Below, in pieces: positions 51,392 through 59,779 of a DNA stretch of 64,000 nt. Numbering within the stretch: the first letter of the stretch is position 1; each line of letters begins with the position of its first letter. Location of the stretch: contig NZ_JAPENX010000002.1 of NCBI RefSeq assembly GCF_026341815.1, positions 372,001-436,000 on the forward strand, given 5' to 3'. The position numbers and the translations under genes were made by a program. Source of the DNA: Streptomyces sp. NBC_00572 (lineage in GTDB: Bacteria; Actinomycetota; Actinomycetes; Streptomycetales; Streptomycetaceae). Below the pieces are notes generated by a model, which did no database searches, was not told where the DNA came from, and saw only the letters and a list, made by a program, of their open reading frames with translations.

Positions 51392-52288
51392 ATGCCCTCC
51401 GCACCCACTCGCCCCGTCGACCTCTACCCCACCCGTGGCCCCAAGGAGGAACTGATCGGCCGCAAGGACCCCGTCGTGTGGTCCGAGCCCGGTACGGCGG
51501 GCCCCTTCTGGGCCCGTGAACTGGAGGAGTACGACCGCGACGGATTCGTCACGGTGGACGAGATCGTCACCCCGGACGAGGTCGACGCGCTCCGGGCGGA
51601 GCTGGACCGGCTCGTCGCCGACCCGGCCGTACGGGCGGACGAGCGGGCGGTCGTCGAGCCGCGCTCCCAGGAGATACGTTCCGTGTTCGAGGTGCACCGG
51701 ATCAGCGAGGTCTTCGGCCGGCTGGCCGAGGACCCTCGGATCCTCGGGCGCGCCCGCCAGATCCTCGGCTCCGAGGTCTACGTCCATCAGTCGCGGGTCA
51801 ACGTCAAGCCCGGCTTCGGGGCCAGCGGCTTCTACTGGCACTCCGACTTCGAGACCTGGCACGCGGAGGACGGCCTGCCGAGGATGCGGACCGTCTCGGT
51901 CTCGATCGCGCTCACCCCGAACCACACCACCAACGGCAGCCTGATGATCATGCCGGGCTCGCACCGCACCTTCCTGGGCTGCGCCGGTGCCACTCCCCAG
52001 GACAACTACAAGAAGTCGCTCCGGATGCAGGACGCCGGCATCCCCTCGCACGAGGCGCTGACCACGTTCGCCGACGCCTGCGGCATCCGCCACTTCACGG
52101 GTCCCGCCGGATCGGCCACCTGGTTCGACTGCAACGCCCTGCACGGGTCGGGCGACAACATCACCCCGTACCCGCGCAGCAATGTCTTCCTCGTCTTCAA
52201 CAGCGTCGAGAACCAGCCCGAGGCGCCCTTCGCCGCCCCGGTCCGGCGGCCCTCCTTCATCGCCGCGCCCGCCTGGGACCGGTCATGA
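51392..52288 (+). CDS. ectD: Ectoine 5-hydroxylase
   Basis: 298 residues. Non-haem Fe(II)/2-oxoglutarate dioxygenase with the EctD block FGASGFYWHSDFETWHAEDGLPRMR giving the His and Asp iron ligands, and HGSGDNI...RSN for the distal His and Arg that binds 2-oxoglutarate. Converts ectoine to 5-hydroxyectoine, the form favoured under heat and drought. Its stop overlaps the start of the transporter gene ehuB by 4 bases. Confidence 0.95.
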   Translation: MPSAPTRPVDLYPTRGPKEELIGRKDPVVWSEPGTAGPFWARELEEYDRDGFVTVDEIVTPDEVDALRAELDRLVADPAVRADERAVVEPRSQEIRSVFEVHRISEVFGRLAEDPRILGRARQILGSEVYVHQSRVNVKPGFGASGFYWHSDFETWHAEDGLPRMRTVSVSIALTPNHTTNGSLMIMPGSHRTFLGCAGATPQDNYKKSLRMQDAGIPSHEALTTFADACGIRHFTGPAGSATWFDCNALHGSGDNITPYPRSNVFLVFNSVENQPEAPFAAPVRRPSFIAAPAWDRS

Positions 52289-53202
52289 CCGGTCCCGCGC
52301 GCCTCGACCGCCGCGGCTTCCTCGGCAGAAGCGCGCTCCTCGGCGGACTCGCCCTGACGCCCGGGCTCCTGGCGGCCTGCACCCGCACCCAGGTCGGGAC
52401 GGGGGCGCCCGAGGACGACGGCGCCCTCCTGGCGCGACTGCGGAAACAGGGCTTCGTACGGGTCGGGTTCGCCGGTGAGGCGCCGTACGGCTTCCAGGAC
52501 GGCGGCGAGCCGGCCGGCGAGGCCCCGACGCTGCACCGCGAGATCTTCACGGCGCTCGGCGTACGCGAACTGCGGCCGACACTCACCGAGTTCGGGGCGC
52601 TGATCCCCGGGCTGCTCGCCGACCGGTTCGACGTCGTGAGCGCGGGCATGTCGATCACGCCCGAACGCTGTGCCAAGGTGGCCTTCTCCGCGCCCGAGTT
52701 CGTCTCCCCCACCGCCCTGATGGTCCGCAAGGGCAATCCGAAGGGGCTGAGCGACCTGCCGTCCTGCGCGGCGAAGGGCGCCACCGTCGGTGTGCTGACG
52801 GCCGCGGTCGAGGCGTCGTTCGCCAAGGCGTCAGGAGTCCCCGACCGGTCGGTGAAGACCCTGGCCAAGCAACAGGACGGTCTCGACGCCCTCCTCGCCG
52901 GACGGATCGACGCCTTCGCCCTGACCGCCATCTCGCTGCGCTGGCTCGCGCGGACGAACCGGGACGCCGCGGTGGAGGTGACCGAGGCGTTCGTGCCGGT
53001 GGTCGACGGAGTACGGCAGCTGGGCGCGGGCGGCGCCGTGTTCCGGCCCGGCGCGACCGGGCTGCGGGACGCGTTCGACGAGGAGCTCCTGAAGATCACC
53101 GGCTCCCCCGACCGTTTCGTGGAACTCCTCGGCCGCTACGGCTTCACCGCGCGCGAGGTGCCGCCCCGCTCCCTCCGGACCGCCGACCTGTGCGCCGGGT
53201 GA
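52285..53202 (+). CDS. ehuB: Ectoine/hydroxyectoine ABC transporter substrate-binding lipoprotein
   Basis: 305 residues; ATG overlapping the ectD stop. Signal peptide contains RRGF and ends in lipobox LLAAC (C32), so Tat- or Sec-exported lipoprotein. Family 3 solute-binding protein: FVRVGFAGEAPYGFQDG, LPTLTEFGALIPGLLADRFDVVSAGMSITPERCAKVAFSAPEFVSPTALMVRKGNP, and KTLAKQQDGLDALLAGRIDAFALTAIS. Context with ectD upstream and permeases downstream gives the ectoine assignment. Confidence 0.9.
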   Translation: MTGPARLDRRGFLGRSALLGGLALTPGLLAACTRTQVGTGAPEDDGALLARLRKQGFVRVGFAGEAPYGFQDGGEPAGEAPTLHREIFTALGVRELRPTLTEFGALIPGLLADRFDVVSAGMSITPERCAKVAFSAPEFVSPTALMVRKGNPKGLSDLPSCAAKGATVGVLTAAVEASFAKASGVPDRSVKTLAKQQDGLDALLAGRIDAFALTAISLRWLARTNRDAAVEVTEAFVPVVDGVRQLGAGGAVFRPGATGLRDAFDEELLKITGSPDRFVELLGRYGFTAREVPPRSLRTADLCAG

Positions 53203-53204
53203 TC

Positions 53205-53295
53205 GGGGACCGGATGACGGACGGCGGCCGGATGACGGGCAGCGGCCGGGTGACGGGCGCGCGGTTGACGGGAGTTCGGTGGACGGGGGTTCGGC
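53205..53295 (+). repeat. Degenerate short direct repeats in the ehuB-ehuC gap
   Basis: About five decaying copies of a 15-18-base unit around GGCCGGATGACGGGC (for example at 53212, 53230, 53248), all on the transcribed strand of the operon. Could add spacing or RNA structure between the two genes. Confidence 0.6.
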
Positions 53296-53970
53296 ATGGC
53301 TGACTTCCTCCCCGAGCTCCGCCGGGCGCTGCCCCGGCTCGCCGAGGGGCTCCTGGTCACGGTGGAGGCCACGGTGCTCGGCGCCGCGCTCGCCCTGGTC
53401 CTCGCGTACGCCCTCGGCCTGCTGTCCCGGTCGGCGCGGCTACCGGTACGCGGTGCGGTGCGGCTCGTCGTGGAGTTCTTCCGTGGCACCTCGCTGTACG
53501 TACAGCTCTTCTGGCTGTTCTTCGCGCTGCCGATGGTCGGTTTCCGGCTGGAGCCGCTGGCCTGCGGCGTGCTCGCGCTGGGGCTGAACTTCGGGGCGTA
53601 CGGCTCCGAGGTCGTGCGGGGCGCGGTGGCCGCGGTGCCCCGGTCCCAGACCGAGGCGGCGATCGCCCTGGGCATGGGTCCCGTGCTGCGCCTGCGGCGC
53701 GTCGTGCTGCCGCAGGCGCACGCCCTGATGGTCGCGCCGTTCAAGAACCTCCTCGTCCAGCTGCTCAAGGCGACGCCGCTGCTCTCCCTGGTCACGGTCC
53801 CGGATCTCACGTTCCAGATCGACCAGTTGCGCTCGTCGACGGGCGCGACGGCCGCCTCGTACCTGCTGCTCCTGGGGCTCTACTTCGGCCTGGCCGTCGT
53901 CCTGAGCCTCCTCATGAACGCCCTGGAGCGGGCCGCGAAGGCCCGTCTCGGGCAGGAAGGAGGGGCCTGA
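53296..53970 (+). CDS. ehuC: Ectoine ABC transporter permease EhuC
   Basis: 224 residues, about five membrane helices. HisM-type amino-acid permease: EFFRGTSLYVQLFWLFFALPM, GAYGSEVVRGAVAAVPRSQTEAAIALGMGPVLRLRRVVLPQAHALMVAPFKN (the EAA loop contacting the ATPase) and LLKATPLLSLVTVPDL. Directly coupled to ehuD by one overlapping base. Confidence 0.9.
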   Translation: MADFLPELRRALPRLAEGLLVTVEATVLGAALALVLAYALGLLSRSARLPVRGAVRLVVEFFRGTSLYVQLFWLFFALPMVGFRLEPLACGVLALGLNFGAYGSEVVRGAVAAVPRSQTEAAIALGMGPVLRLRRVVLPQAHALMVAPFKNLLVQLLKATPLLSLVTVPDLTFQIDQLRSSTGATAASYLLLLGLYFGLAVVLSLLMNALERAAKARLGQEGGA

Positions 53971-54605
53971 TGTGGGACGGGGAGGCGGCCCGCGCCGCAC
54001 TGCCGACCGTTCTCGAGGGCTTCGGCGTCACCCTGGTCGCGACCGTGCTCGCCTTCGTCGTCGCGATGGTCCTGGGCCTGGCGCTCGCCCTGGTGCAGCG
54101 CGCGGGTCCCCCGTGGCTGGCGCTTCCGGTGCGCGGGGCGGCCGGGTTCGTCCGCTCGACGCCGCTCCTGGTGCAGCTGTTCGCGGCCTGGGTGCTGGTT
54201 CCGGGGCTCGACGCGCCGACGCTCGGCGTCCTGGTCCTCGGCGTGCACTACGCCACGTACCTCTCCGAGGTGTACCGGACGGGCATCGACGCCGTGCCGA
54301 AGGGGCAGTGGGAGGCGTGCACGGCGCTGTCGCTGCCGCGCCGGCGGGTGTGGCGGGCGGTGGTGCTGCCGCAGGCCGTCCGCAACGTGCTGCCGCCGCT
54401 GGGCAATTACGCGGTCTCCATGTTCAAGGAGACACCGCTGCTCTCGGTGATCACCGTGCACGAGATGGTGCACGAGGCGAACACCTTCGGCAGCACCCAC
54501 TTCGCCTATCTGGAGAGCTTCACCCTGGCCGCCGTGGTGTTCCTGCTCGCGAGCTGGCCGACGTCGGTGCTGATACGACGACTGGAGGCGCGCCTTGCGC
54601 ACTGA
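53970..54605 (+). CDS. ehuD: Ectoine ABC transporter permease EhuD
   Basis: 211 residues with about five helices; ATG shares the last base of the ehuC stop. HisQ-type partner of EhuC: RSTPLLVQLFAAWVLVPGL, YATYLSEVYRTGIDAVPKGQWEACTALSLPRRRVWRAVVLPQAVRNVLPPLGN (EAA loop) and SMFKETPLLSVITVHEM. Forms the heterodimeric channel. Confidence 0.9.
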   Translation: MWDGEAARAALPTVLEGFGVTLVATVLAFVVAMVLGLALALVQRAGPPWLALPVRGAAGFVRSTPLLVQLFAAWVLVPGLDAPTLGVLVLGVHYATYLSEVYRTGIDAVPKGQWEACTALSLPRRRVWRAVVLPQAVRNVLPPLGNYAVSMFKETPLLSVITVHEMVHEANTFGSTHFAYLESFTLAAVVFLLASWPTSVLIRRLEARLAH

Positions 54606-55428
54606 GGAGACCGCGGACATCAAGGACACCGGGAGCACCATGGGGGCGAGCGCCACCACCGGCCCGGCCGTCCGCTTCGACCGGGTCACGAAGCGGTACG
54701 GGGACCACACCGTGCTCGACGGTCTCGACCTGGAGGTCGCCCTGGGGGAGCGCGTGACGCTGATCGGCCCGAGCGGCTCCGGGAAGACCACGATCCTCCG
54801 GCTGCTCATGACATTGGAGCGGGTGACCGACGGTGTCATCCATGTGAACGGAGAACCCTTCTCCCACATGCCGGGCAGAGGGACCGGGACACTCGTGCCG
54901 GCGAGCGAACGTCATCTGGCCGCGCGACGGCGGCGGATCGGCATGGTCTTCCAGCAGTTCAATCTCTTCCCCCACATGAGCGTCCTCGAAAACGTCGTCG
55001 AGGCGCCCGTGCACGTGCTCGGCGAGAGCCGGGAGGAGGCCGGCCTCAGGGCCCGGGGCCTGCTCGACCTGGTCGGGCTCTCCGACAAGGTCGACGCACG
55101 GCCGACCCGGCTCTCCGGCGGCCAGCAGCAGCGGGTGGCCATCGCCCGCGCCCTCGCGATGCGGCCCGAGATCCTGCTCCTGGACGAGGTGACCTCGGCG
55201 CTGGACCCAGAGCTGGTGGCGGAGGTGCTGGACGTGCTGCGGGACGTCGCCCGGCAGACCGACATCACCCTGCTGTGCGTCACGCACGAGATGGGCTTCG
55301 CCCGGGACGTCTCGGACCGGATCCTGATGTTCGACGGCGGCCGGATCGTCGAATCGGGACCGGCCGACGAACTCCTGGACGCGCCCGCCGAGCAGCGCAC
55401 CCGGGCGTTCCTGAGTTCGGTGCGCTGA
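54595..55428 (+). CDS. ehuA: Ectoine ABC transporter ATP-binding protein EhuA
   Basis: 277 residues from a TTG at 54595 inside the ehuD end (GGAGG 4-5 bases upstream); an ATG 15 codons later (54640) is an alternative start and gives the more usual length. ABC motifs complete: Walker A GPSGSGKTT, Q-loop MVFQQFNLFPHMSVLENV, signature LSGGQQQRVAIARAL, Walker B ILLLDEVTSALDPEL and H-loop VTHEMGFA. Powers ectoine import; convergent terminator follows. Confidence 0.9.
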   Translation: MRTEETADIKDTGSTMGASATTGPAVRFDRVTKRYGDHTVLDGLDLEVALGERVTLIGPSGSGKTTILRLLMTLERVTDGVIHVNGEPFSHMPGRGTGTLVPASERHLAARRRRIGMVFQQFNLFPHMSVLENVVEAPVHVLGESREEAGLRARGLLDLVGLSDKVDARPTRLSGGQQQRVAIARALAMRPEILLLDEVTSALDPELVAEVLDVLRDVARQTDITLLCVTHEMGFARDVSDRILMFDGGRIVESGPADELLDAPAEQRTRAFLSSVR

Positions 55429-55445
55429 AGGGGGCGCGCCGGCCG

Positions 55446-55481
55446 GAGTGCACGGCCCGGCGAGGGCCGGGTCGTGCACTC
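55446..55481. terminator. Bidirectional hairpin terminator
   Basis: 16-bp arms (55446-55461 and 55466-55481) with one G-U pair and a 4-base loop, between the ehuA stop (55428) and the convergent sigma-factor stop (55485). Confidence 0.88.
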
Positions 55482-55484
55482 GGG

Positions 55485-56381
55485 TCAGCCGTCGGCGCCC
55501 GGCTCGACCGTGACCATGCCTTCCCGCAGCCGGTCCAGGCTCCGGGCGAGCAGCCGGGAGACGTGCATCTGGGAGACGCCGATCCGCTCGCCGATCTGGG
55601 TCTGGGTCAGCTCCTCGACGAAGCGGAGGTGCAGCAGCAGCCGGTCGCGCGGGGCGAGGGCCTCCACCAGCGGGGCGAGGGTGTGGAACTCCTCGAAGAG
55701 TTCGAGCGCGGGGTCCTCCTGGCCGATGAGGTCGGCCAGGGCGGCGTCCTCGTCGTCGCTGTCGCCGCCGGCGATCGTGGCGTCCAGGGAGGTGGAGTGG
55801 TAGCCGTTGGCGGCGACCTGGGCCTCGACCACCTCGTCCTCGGACAGGTCCATGACGGGTGCGAGCTCCGCGATGCGCGGGGCCCGGCCGAGCCGTGAGC
55901 TCAGTTCGTCGGTCGCCTTCGCCAGCTCCACCCGCGCCTCCTGCAGGCGGCGCGGGACGTGCACCGCCCACGTGGTGTCGCGGAAGAACCGCTTGATCTC
56001 GCCGACGATGTAGGGCACGGCGAAGGTGGCGAACTCCACCTCGCGCGACAGGTCGAAGCGGTCGATGGCCTTGATGAGGCCGATCATGCCGACCTGGAGG
56101 ATGTCCTCCCGCTCGTCACCCCGCGCGCGGAACCGCCCCGCCGCGTAGACCACGAGCGACATGTTCATCTCGATCAGGGTATTCCGGACGTACTGGTGGC
56201 CCTCCGTGCCCTCCTCCCGTGCCGCCAGTTCGCGGAGGAACACCTTCGACAGGGCACGCGCGTCGCGGGGCGGAAGCTCGTGCGGGGCTTCCAGAACAGG
56301 CAGTTCCTCACCCGTACCGTTCGTCAGGTACGTCACGTTCGTCACGTACGTCGTCGTCGTTTCGGCCGGATCGGTCCGCAC
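55485..56381 (-). CDS. SigB/SigF-family stress sigma factor
   Basis: 298 residues from a GTG at 56381 (AGGAGG 8 bases upstream). Regions 2 to 4 are those of the Streptomyces SigB/SigF/SigG group: RNTLIEMNMSLVVYAAGRFRARGDEREDILQVGMIGLIKAIDRFDLSREVEFATFAVPYIVGEIKRFFRDTTWAVHVPRRLQ, a region 3 with SRLGRAPRIAELA, and region 4 RDRLLLHLRFVEELTQTQIGERIGVSQMHVSRLLARSLDRLREG. The extreme N-terminus has a TYVTNVTYLTN repeat. It would direct osmotic/oxidative stress or developmental genes; the nearby ectoine genes make an osmotic role plausible but unproven. Confidence 0.9.
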   Translation of the reverse strand: MRTDPAETTTTYVTNVTYLTNGTGEELPVLEAPHELPPRDARALSKVFLRELAAREEGTEGHQYVRNTLIEMNMSLVVYAAGRFRARGDEREDILQVGMIGLIKAIDRFDLSREVEFATFAVPYIVGEIKRFFRDTTWAVHVPRRLQEARVELAKATDELSSRLGRAPRIAELAPVMDLSEDEVVEAQVAANGYHSTSLDATIAGGDSDDEDAALADLIGQEDPALELFEEFHTLAPLVEALAPRDRLLLHLRFVEELTQTQIGERIGVSQMHVSRLLARSLDRLREGMVTVEPGADG

Positions 56382-56488
56382 GGGGACAACCTCCTCTGGC
56401 TCACGGTCCGTTCAGCGGTCCCGGTTCTCGTACCCCGGCTTCCCCGGAGCACTCCTCGGCGGTGGCCTGCCGTTTCCTCCGCGGCGGA

Positions 56489-57400
56489 TCAGGGGGCCGC
56501 CGGGGCGGGTTCGCCGTCCGCCGGCCGGTCGGGGCGGTGCTCCGGGAGCGCGTGGAGGCGTACGGCCCCGGGGCCTGCCGTGCAGTGGCGTTCGGCCCAG
56601 CCTTCGAGGGCCGCGCGGCAGGCGTGGTCGAGGTGGTGGAGTCCGGAGAGGTCCAGTTCGACCGGGCGGTCGCGCGGCAGCGCTTCGAGCAGGTCGAGCA
56701 GCTTCGGCAGCCGGAGGAAGTTCGCGTTCCCCGACAGGCTCACCCGGGCCGGGCCGGCGCCTTCGTCGGTGCGGTCCACGCGGACGTGGGAAAGGTCCCA
56801 GGCGGCCTTGGCGACCGAGAGGACGAGTCCGATCAGCACCCCTTCGAGCATGTTCACGCTGACGATCGCCACGGCCGTCACGACGAGGACGAGCGCCTCC
56901 CCGCGGTGGCCGTGCCACAGCGTGACCACTCCCCTGAAGGGGATGAGCTTCCAGCCGGCGTGGACGAGGATGCCCGCGAGCGCGGCGAGCGGCACGTATG
57001 CGAGGGTGCCGGGGAGCAGGGAGGCGAAGAGCAGCAGCCACACCCCGTGCAGGACCCGGGCGGCCTTGGTTCTTGCTCCCGCCTGGGCGTTGGCCGCGCT
57101 GCGGACGATCACTGCGGTCATGGGCAGGGCTCCGAGGAGCCCGCAGCCCGTGTTGCCTCAGCCCTGGGCGAGCAGTTCCTTGTCGTAGTCGGTGCGTGGT
57201 CCGTCGTGCAGCCGGTCCACGGCCGCCGCGCCGAAGAGCGACTCGGCGGAGGCGATCAGGACGAAGGCGAGGACGGTGCCCGGCAGGGCGAGGTCGGTCA
57301 GGGCGGCGAAGTCGTCGGCGCTGGGGACGCGGACGGCGTTCAGGACGCCGCTCACCCGCACGGTCGCGATCGGCAGGTCGAGCAGAGCGGTCGCGCAGGT
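56489..57400 (-). pseudogene. Decayed SulP anion transporter with STAS domain
   Basis: Two reading frames in phase belong to one SulP/SLC26 protein: 57158-57400 carries TALLDLPIATVRVSG, ALTDLALPGTVLAFVLIASAESLFGAAAVDRLHDGPRTDYDKELLAQG, and 56489-57121 continues MTAVIVRSAANAQAGARTKAARVLHGVWLLLFASLL and a STAS domain. They are joined by an in-frame TGA (complement of 57158-57160) where other SulP proteins have a sense codon before GN..CGLLGALPMTAV. The N-terminal ~200 residues of transmembrane domain expected upstream are absent and replaced by unrelated DNA. So the gene is truncated and interrupted. Confidence 0.82.
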
Positions 57401-57692
57401 CCGGGCGAGACCCCACGAAAGGGCCCGTGCAAGGTCATACCGGCCCGAGGTGTCGATTTCGGGCGACTCCTCGCGTCTTCCGGCCGGAAGCAGCCGGAAC
57501 TTGACCCGATCCCCCACGGGGAAGGCGCCCGGGGGTGCGGCACCGCAGGGCGCATCCGGACCCAGGCGCCCGCTCACGCGGACGGAAGGAGGCGAACGGC
57601 GCCCACGCGGGGCGCACGCCAGGTGATGCAAGGGGTGACTCGACGTGTCCTGCCGGTGACGTGCGGGGGGACCTGGCGGGCCGGGGCGGCGC

Positions 57693-58262
57693 TCACCACC
57701 AGTAGGCGGGGTACCTCGGTGCTCGACGCCGGATGCGGGACGCGGCGTACGCGGTCAGCACGAGCAGGACCGTGGACCCGAACAGCAGGGGTACGAACCT
57801 GCCCGGCGCGGGCGCCTGGAGCACGATGACGACGGCGGTCGCGCAGGCGGGTGAGTGCGGGGTCCGGGCCAGCGTCGTGAGGGCGAGGGTGACACCGGCG
57901 GCGAGGGCGGCCGCCCATGCGCTGCCGTGCGCCGCGGCGGCGACCGCGTACCCGGCGGCGGCCCCGAGGAGGTGGCCGACGACCACGCTCCGCGGCTGGG
58001 CCAGCGGAAGCGCGGGGGCGCAGTGCACCAGCGCGGCGCTGGCGGCGAGCGGTGGTATCAGCACGGGCTCGTGGATGGCGGCGCCGATCGCGACGAGCGC
58101 GAGCAGGGCGGCCGTGGCGGCGCTGACGTTGTGGACGGCTGCCGCGGGCGCAGGCCGGGCCGGGGCGCGCCCGGCCATCCAGGGCAGGCGCGGGCGCCGG
58201 CTCCGGGAAGCGGTGTCGTCGGGGGTGGCCGGGTCGGGGCGCAGGGCTGTGTCGGTACTCAT
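57693..58262 (-). CDS. HPP-family membrane protein
   Basis: 189 residues from the ATG at 58262. Four or five hydrophobic helices and the HPP-family core PPLAASAALVHCAPALPLAQPRSVVVGHLLGAAAGYAVAAA, with a Pro/Arg-rich N-terminal 30 residues. HPP proteins in plants and cyanobacteria are implicated in nitrite transport across membranes; in actinobacteria the role is untested. It lies next to the decayed SulP transporter on the same strand. Confidence 0.82.
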   Translation of the reverse strand: MSTDTALRPDPATPDDTASRSRRPRLPWMAGRAPARPAPAAAVHNVSAATAALLALVAIGAAIHEPVLIPPLAASAALVHCAPALPLAQPRSVVVGHLLGAAAGYAVAAAAHGSAWAAALAAGVTLALTTLARTPHSPACATAVVIVLQAPAPGRFVPLLFGSTVLLVLTAYAASRIRRRAPRYPAYWW

Positions 58263-58460
58263 GTGATGCGGGGTTTTCCGGGGCAGGCGGCCGTGCGGCC
58301 GGACGAGACGGGAGGCGGGCTGGTGGTCGTACGGGAGGACCCTGTGGTCGACAGTCGGCCCGGCCTCGCGCCTGAGCCTGGTGCGGCGGCGCAACCTCGC
58401 ACCACTCTAACCAGCGGGTTCGCGGCGGCGCGGGCGGGGGGCGGGCTCGCCCGGTCGGCG

Positions 58461-58466
58461 TAAAAT
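58461..58466 (+). promoter_or_regulatory. -10 element for a leaderless transcript
   Basis: TAAAAT in an otherwise GC-rich stretch, followed 7 bases later by the GTG at 58474. Spacing matches leaderless initiation, the usual arrangement for this Streptomyces pattern. Confidence 0.6.
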
Positions 58467-58473
58467 GAGGCGG

Positions 58474-58755
58474 GTGAACGCACTCAGGTACGAGCTGGTG
58501 TTCTCCGACGGCAAGGGTTCGGCCCGGGACGTCGTGGTCGTCGAGCGCACCTCCTTCAAGGGCTCCGGCGGTCATCCCGTCTATGCCGACCCCACCGGCA
58601 TCATCCGGGCGGAGATCAGCGACCGGGACGAGGTGCGCATCCTCGCCTCGGGCGGGCACCAGCAAGCGGCGCAGCACGTCCTGGCCCGCCCCCTCCCCGA
58701 CGGCGACTCCTCCGATCCCGGCGATCCCCCGAGTGCCTCGGCCCCCGCGTTCTGA
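58474..58755 (+). CDS. Small conserved protein, DUF6296-like
   Basis: 93 residues from the leaderless GTG at 58474 (an ATG three codons upstream is also possible). LRYELVFSDGKGSARDVVVVERTSFKGSGGHPVYADPTGIIRAEISDRDEVRILASGGHQQAAQHVLARPLP has the strand-rich, VxVERTxxxGxxGHPxYxDxTGIxxAEIS pattern of the actinobacterial DUF6296 family. A small beta protein probably; no function known. Stands alone behind its own promoter. Confidence 0.75.
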   Translation: MNALRYELVFSDGKGSARDVVVVERTSFKGSGGHPVYADPTGIIRAEISDRDEVRILASGGHQQAAQHVLARPLPDGDSSDPGDPPSASAPAF

Positions 58756-58874
58756 GTCCGCACCTCCACCGGGTCCTCATGCGTTCGGTCGCGTCGAGTA
58801 GCCCGGCGGCGCGGGGGTGAGCAGGCTGGGGGTGGCCCCGTGAAAGGCCGCCCCCGTGTGCGAGGAGACCGCTG

Positions 58875-59615
58875 ATGGCCGTGCCCGATCCCGCTGCGCC
58901 CGATGCCGCCCCGTACCGGTACGACGATCTCAGCGCGCTCTATCTCAACTGCACGCTCAAGCGTTCCCCCGAGGTCAGCAACACCGAGGGGCTGATCGAG
59001 CGCAGCCGGTCCGTCATGGAGGAGCAGGGTGTGACGACCTCGCTCGTGCGGCCCGTCGACCTCGACATCGCGACCGGCGTGTGGCCGGACATGGCGGAGC
59101 GCGGCTGGGAGACGGACGCGTGGCCGGCGCTGTACGAGCGGGTGATGGCGGCCGACATCCTGGTGCTGTGCGGGCCGATCTGGCTCGGCGACAACAGCTC
59201 CGTGATGAAGCGGGTGATCGAGCGGCTCTACGGCTGTTCGAGCCTCCTGAACAGCGACGGCCAGTACGCGTACTACGGGCGGGCCGGCGGCTGTCTGATC
59301 ACCGGTAACGAGGACGGCGTGAAGCACTGCGCGATGAACGCCCTCTACAGCCTCCAGCACCTCGGGTACACGGTGCCGCCCCAGGCGGACACGGGCTGGA
59401 TCGGCGAGGCGGGCCCCGGCCCCTCGTATCTGGATCCGGGCTCGGGCGGTCCCGAGAACGACTTCACCAACCGCAACACCACGTTCATGGCGTGGAACCT
59501 GATGCATGTGGCCGGGCTGCTGAAGCGGGCGGGCGGCATCCCGGCGCACGGCAACCAGCGCTCGGTGTGGGACGCCGGCTGCAAGCCGGAGTTCCCGAAC
59601 CCCGAGCACCGCTGA
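58875..59615 (+). CDS. Flavodoxin-family NAD(P)H reductase
   Basis: 246 residues from the ATG at 58875 (GAGGAGA upstream). Flavodoxin-like fold: ALYLNCTLKRSPEVSNTEGLIERS at the phosphate loop, DILVLCGPIWLGDNSSVMKRVIERLYGCSSLLNSDGQYAYYGRAGGCLITGNEDGVKHCAMNALYSLQHLGYTVPPQAD, and NTTFMAWNLMHVAGLLKRAGGIPAHGNQ near the end. Reduces FMN or a quinone-like acceptor with NAD(P)H; substrate unknown. Confidence 0.85.
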   Translation: MAVPDPAAPDAAPYRYDDLSALYLNCTLKRSPEVSNTEGLIERSRSVMEEQGVTTSLVRPVDLDIATGVWPDMAERGWETDAWPALYERVMAADILVLCGPIWLGDNSSVMKRVIERLYGCSSLLNSDGQYAYYGRAGGCLITGNEDGVKHCAMNALYSLQHLGYTVPPQADTGWIGEAGPGPSYLDPGSGGPENDFTNRNTTFMAWNLMHVAGLLKRAGGIPAHGNQRSVWDAGCKPEFPNPEHR

Positions 59616-59727
59616 CGCCACGGCCGCCTGTCGGCCGGGCATCGGCCGACTCCCGTCGCCGGAGGGCCGCACGTGTCACGGAGTGGGATCCATGCCACAT
59701 CTTCTTGACGCGCACATGGAGGCCACT

Positions 59728-59746
59728 TAGCTTCGCCTTACCTAAC
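59728..59746. promoter_or_regulatory. Iron box (DmdR/IdeR site)
   Basis: TTAGCTTCGCCTTACCTAA matches the actinobacterial iron-box consensus (TTAGGTTAGGCTAACCTAA) at 15 of 19 positions with the palindrome intact, 33 bases before the membrane-protein ATG. Sites this close normally repress when Fe(II) is bound by DmdR1. Confidence 0.75.
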
Positions 59747-59779
59747 CACCCCCCTTTTTTCGCCCGGAAGATCACTTTC

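Noticed and set aside
57401..57692. Small secreted-protein gene between the SulP remnant and HPP gene
   Set aside because: The open frame there is only the extension of the SulP remnant frame, with no signal peptide, start context or fold-like composition.
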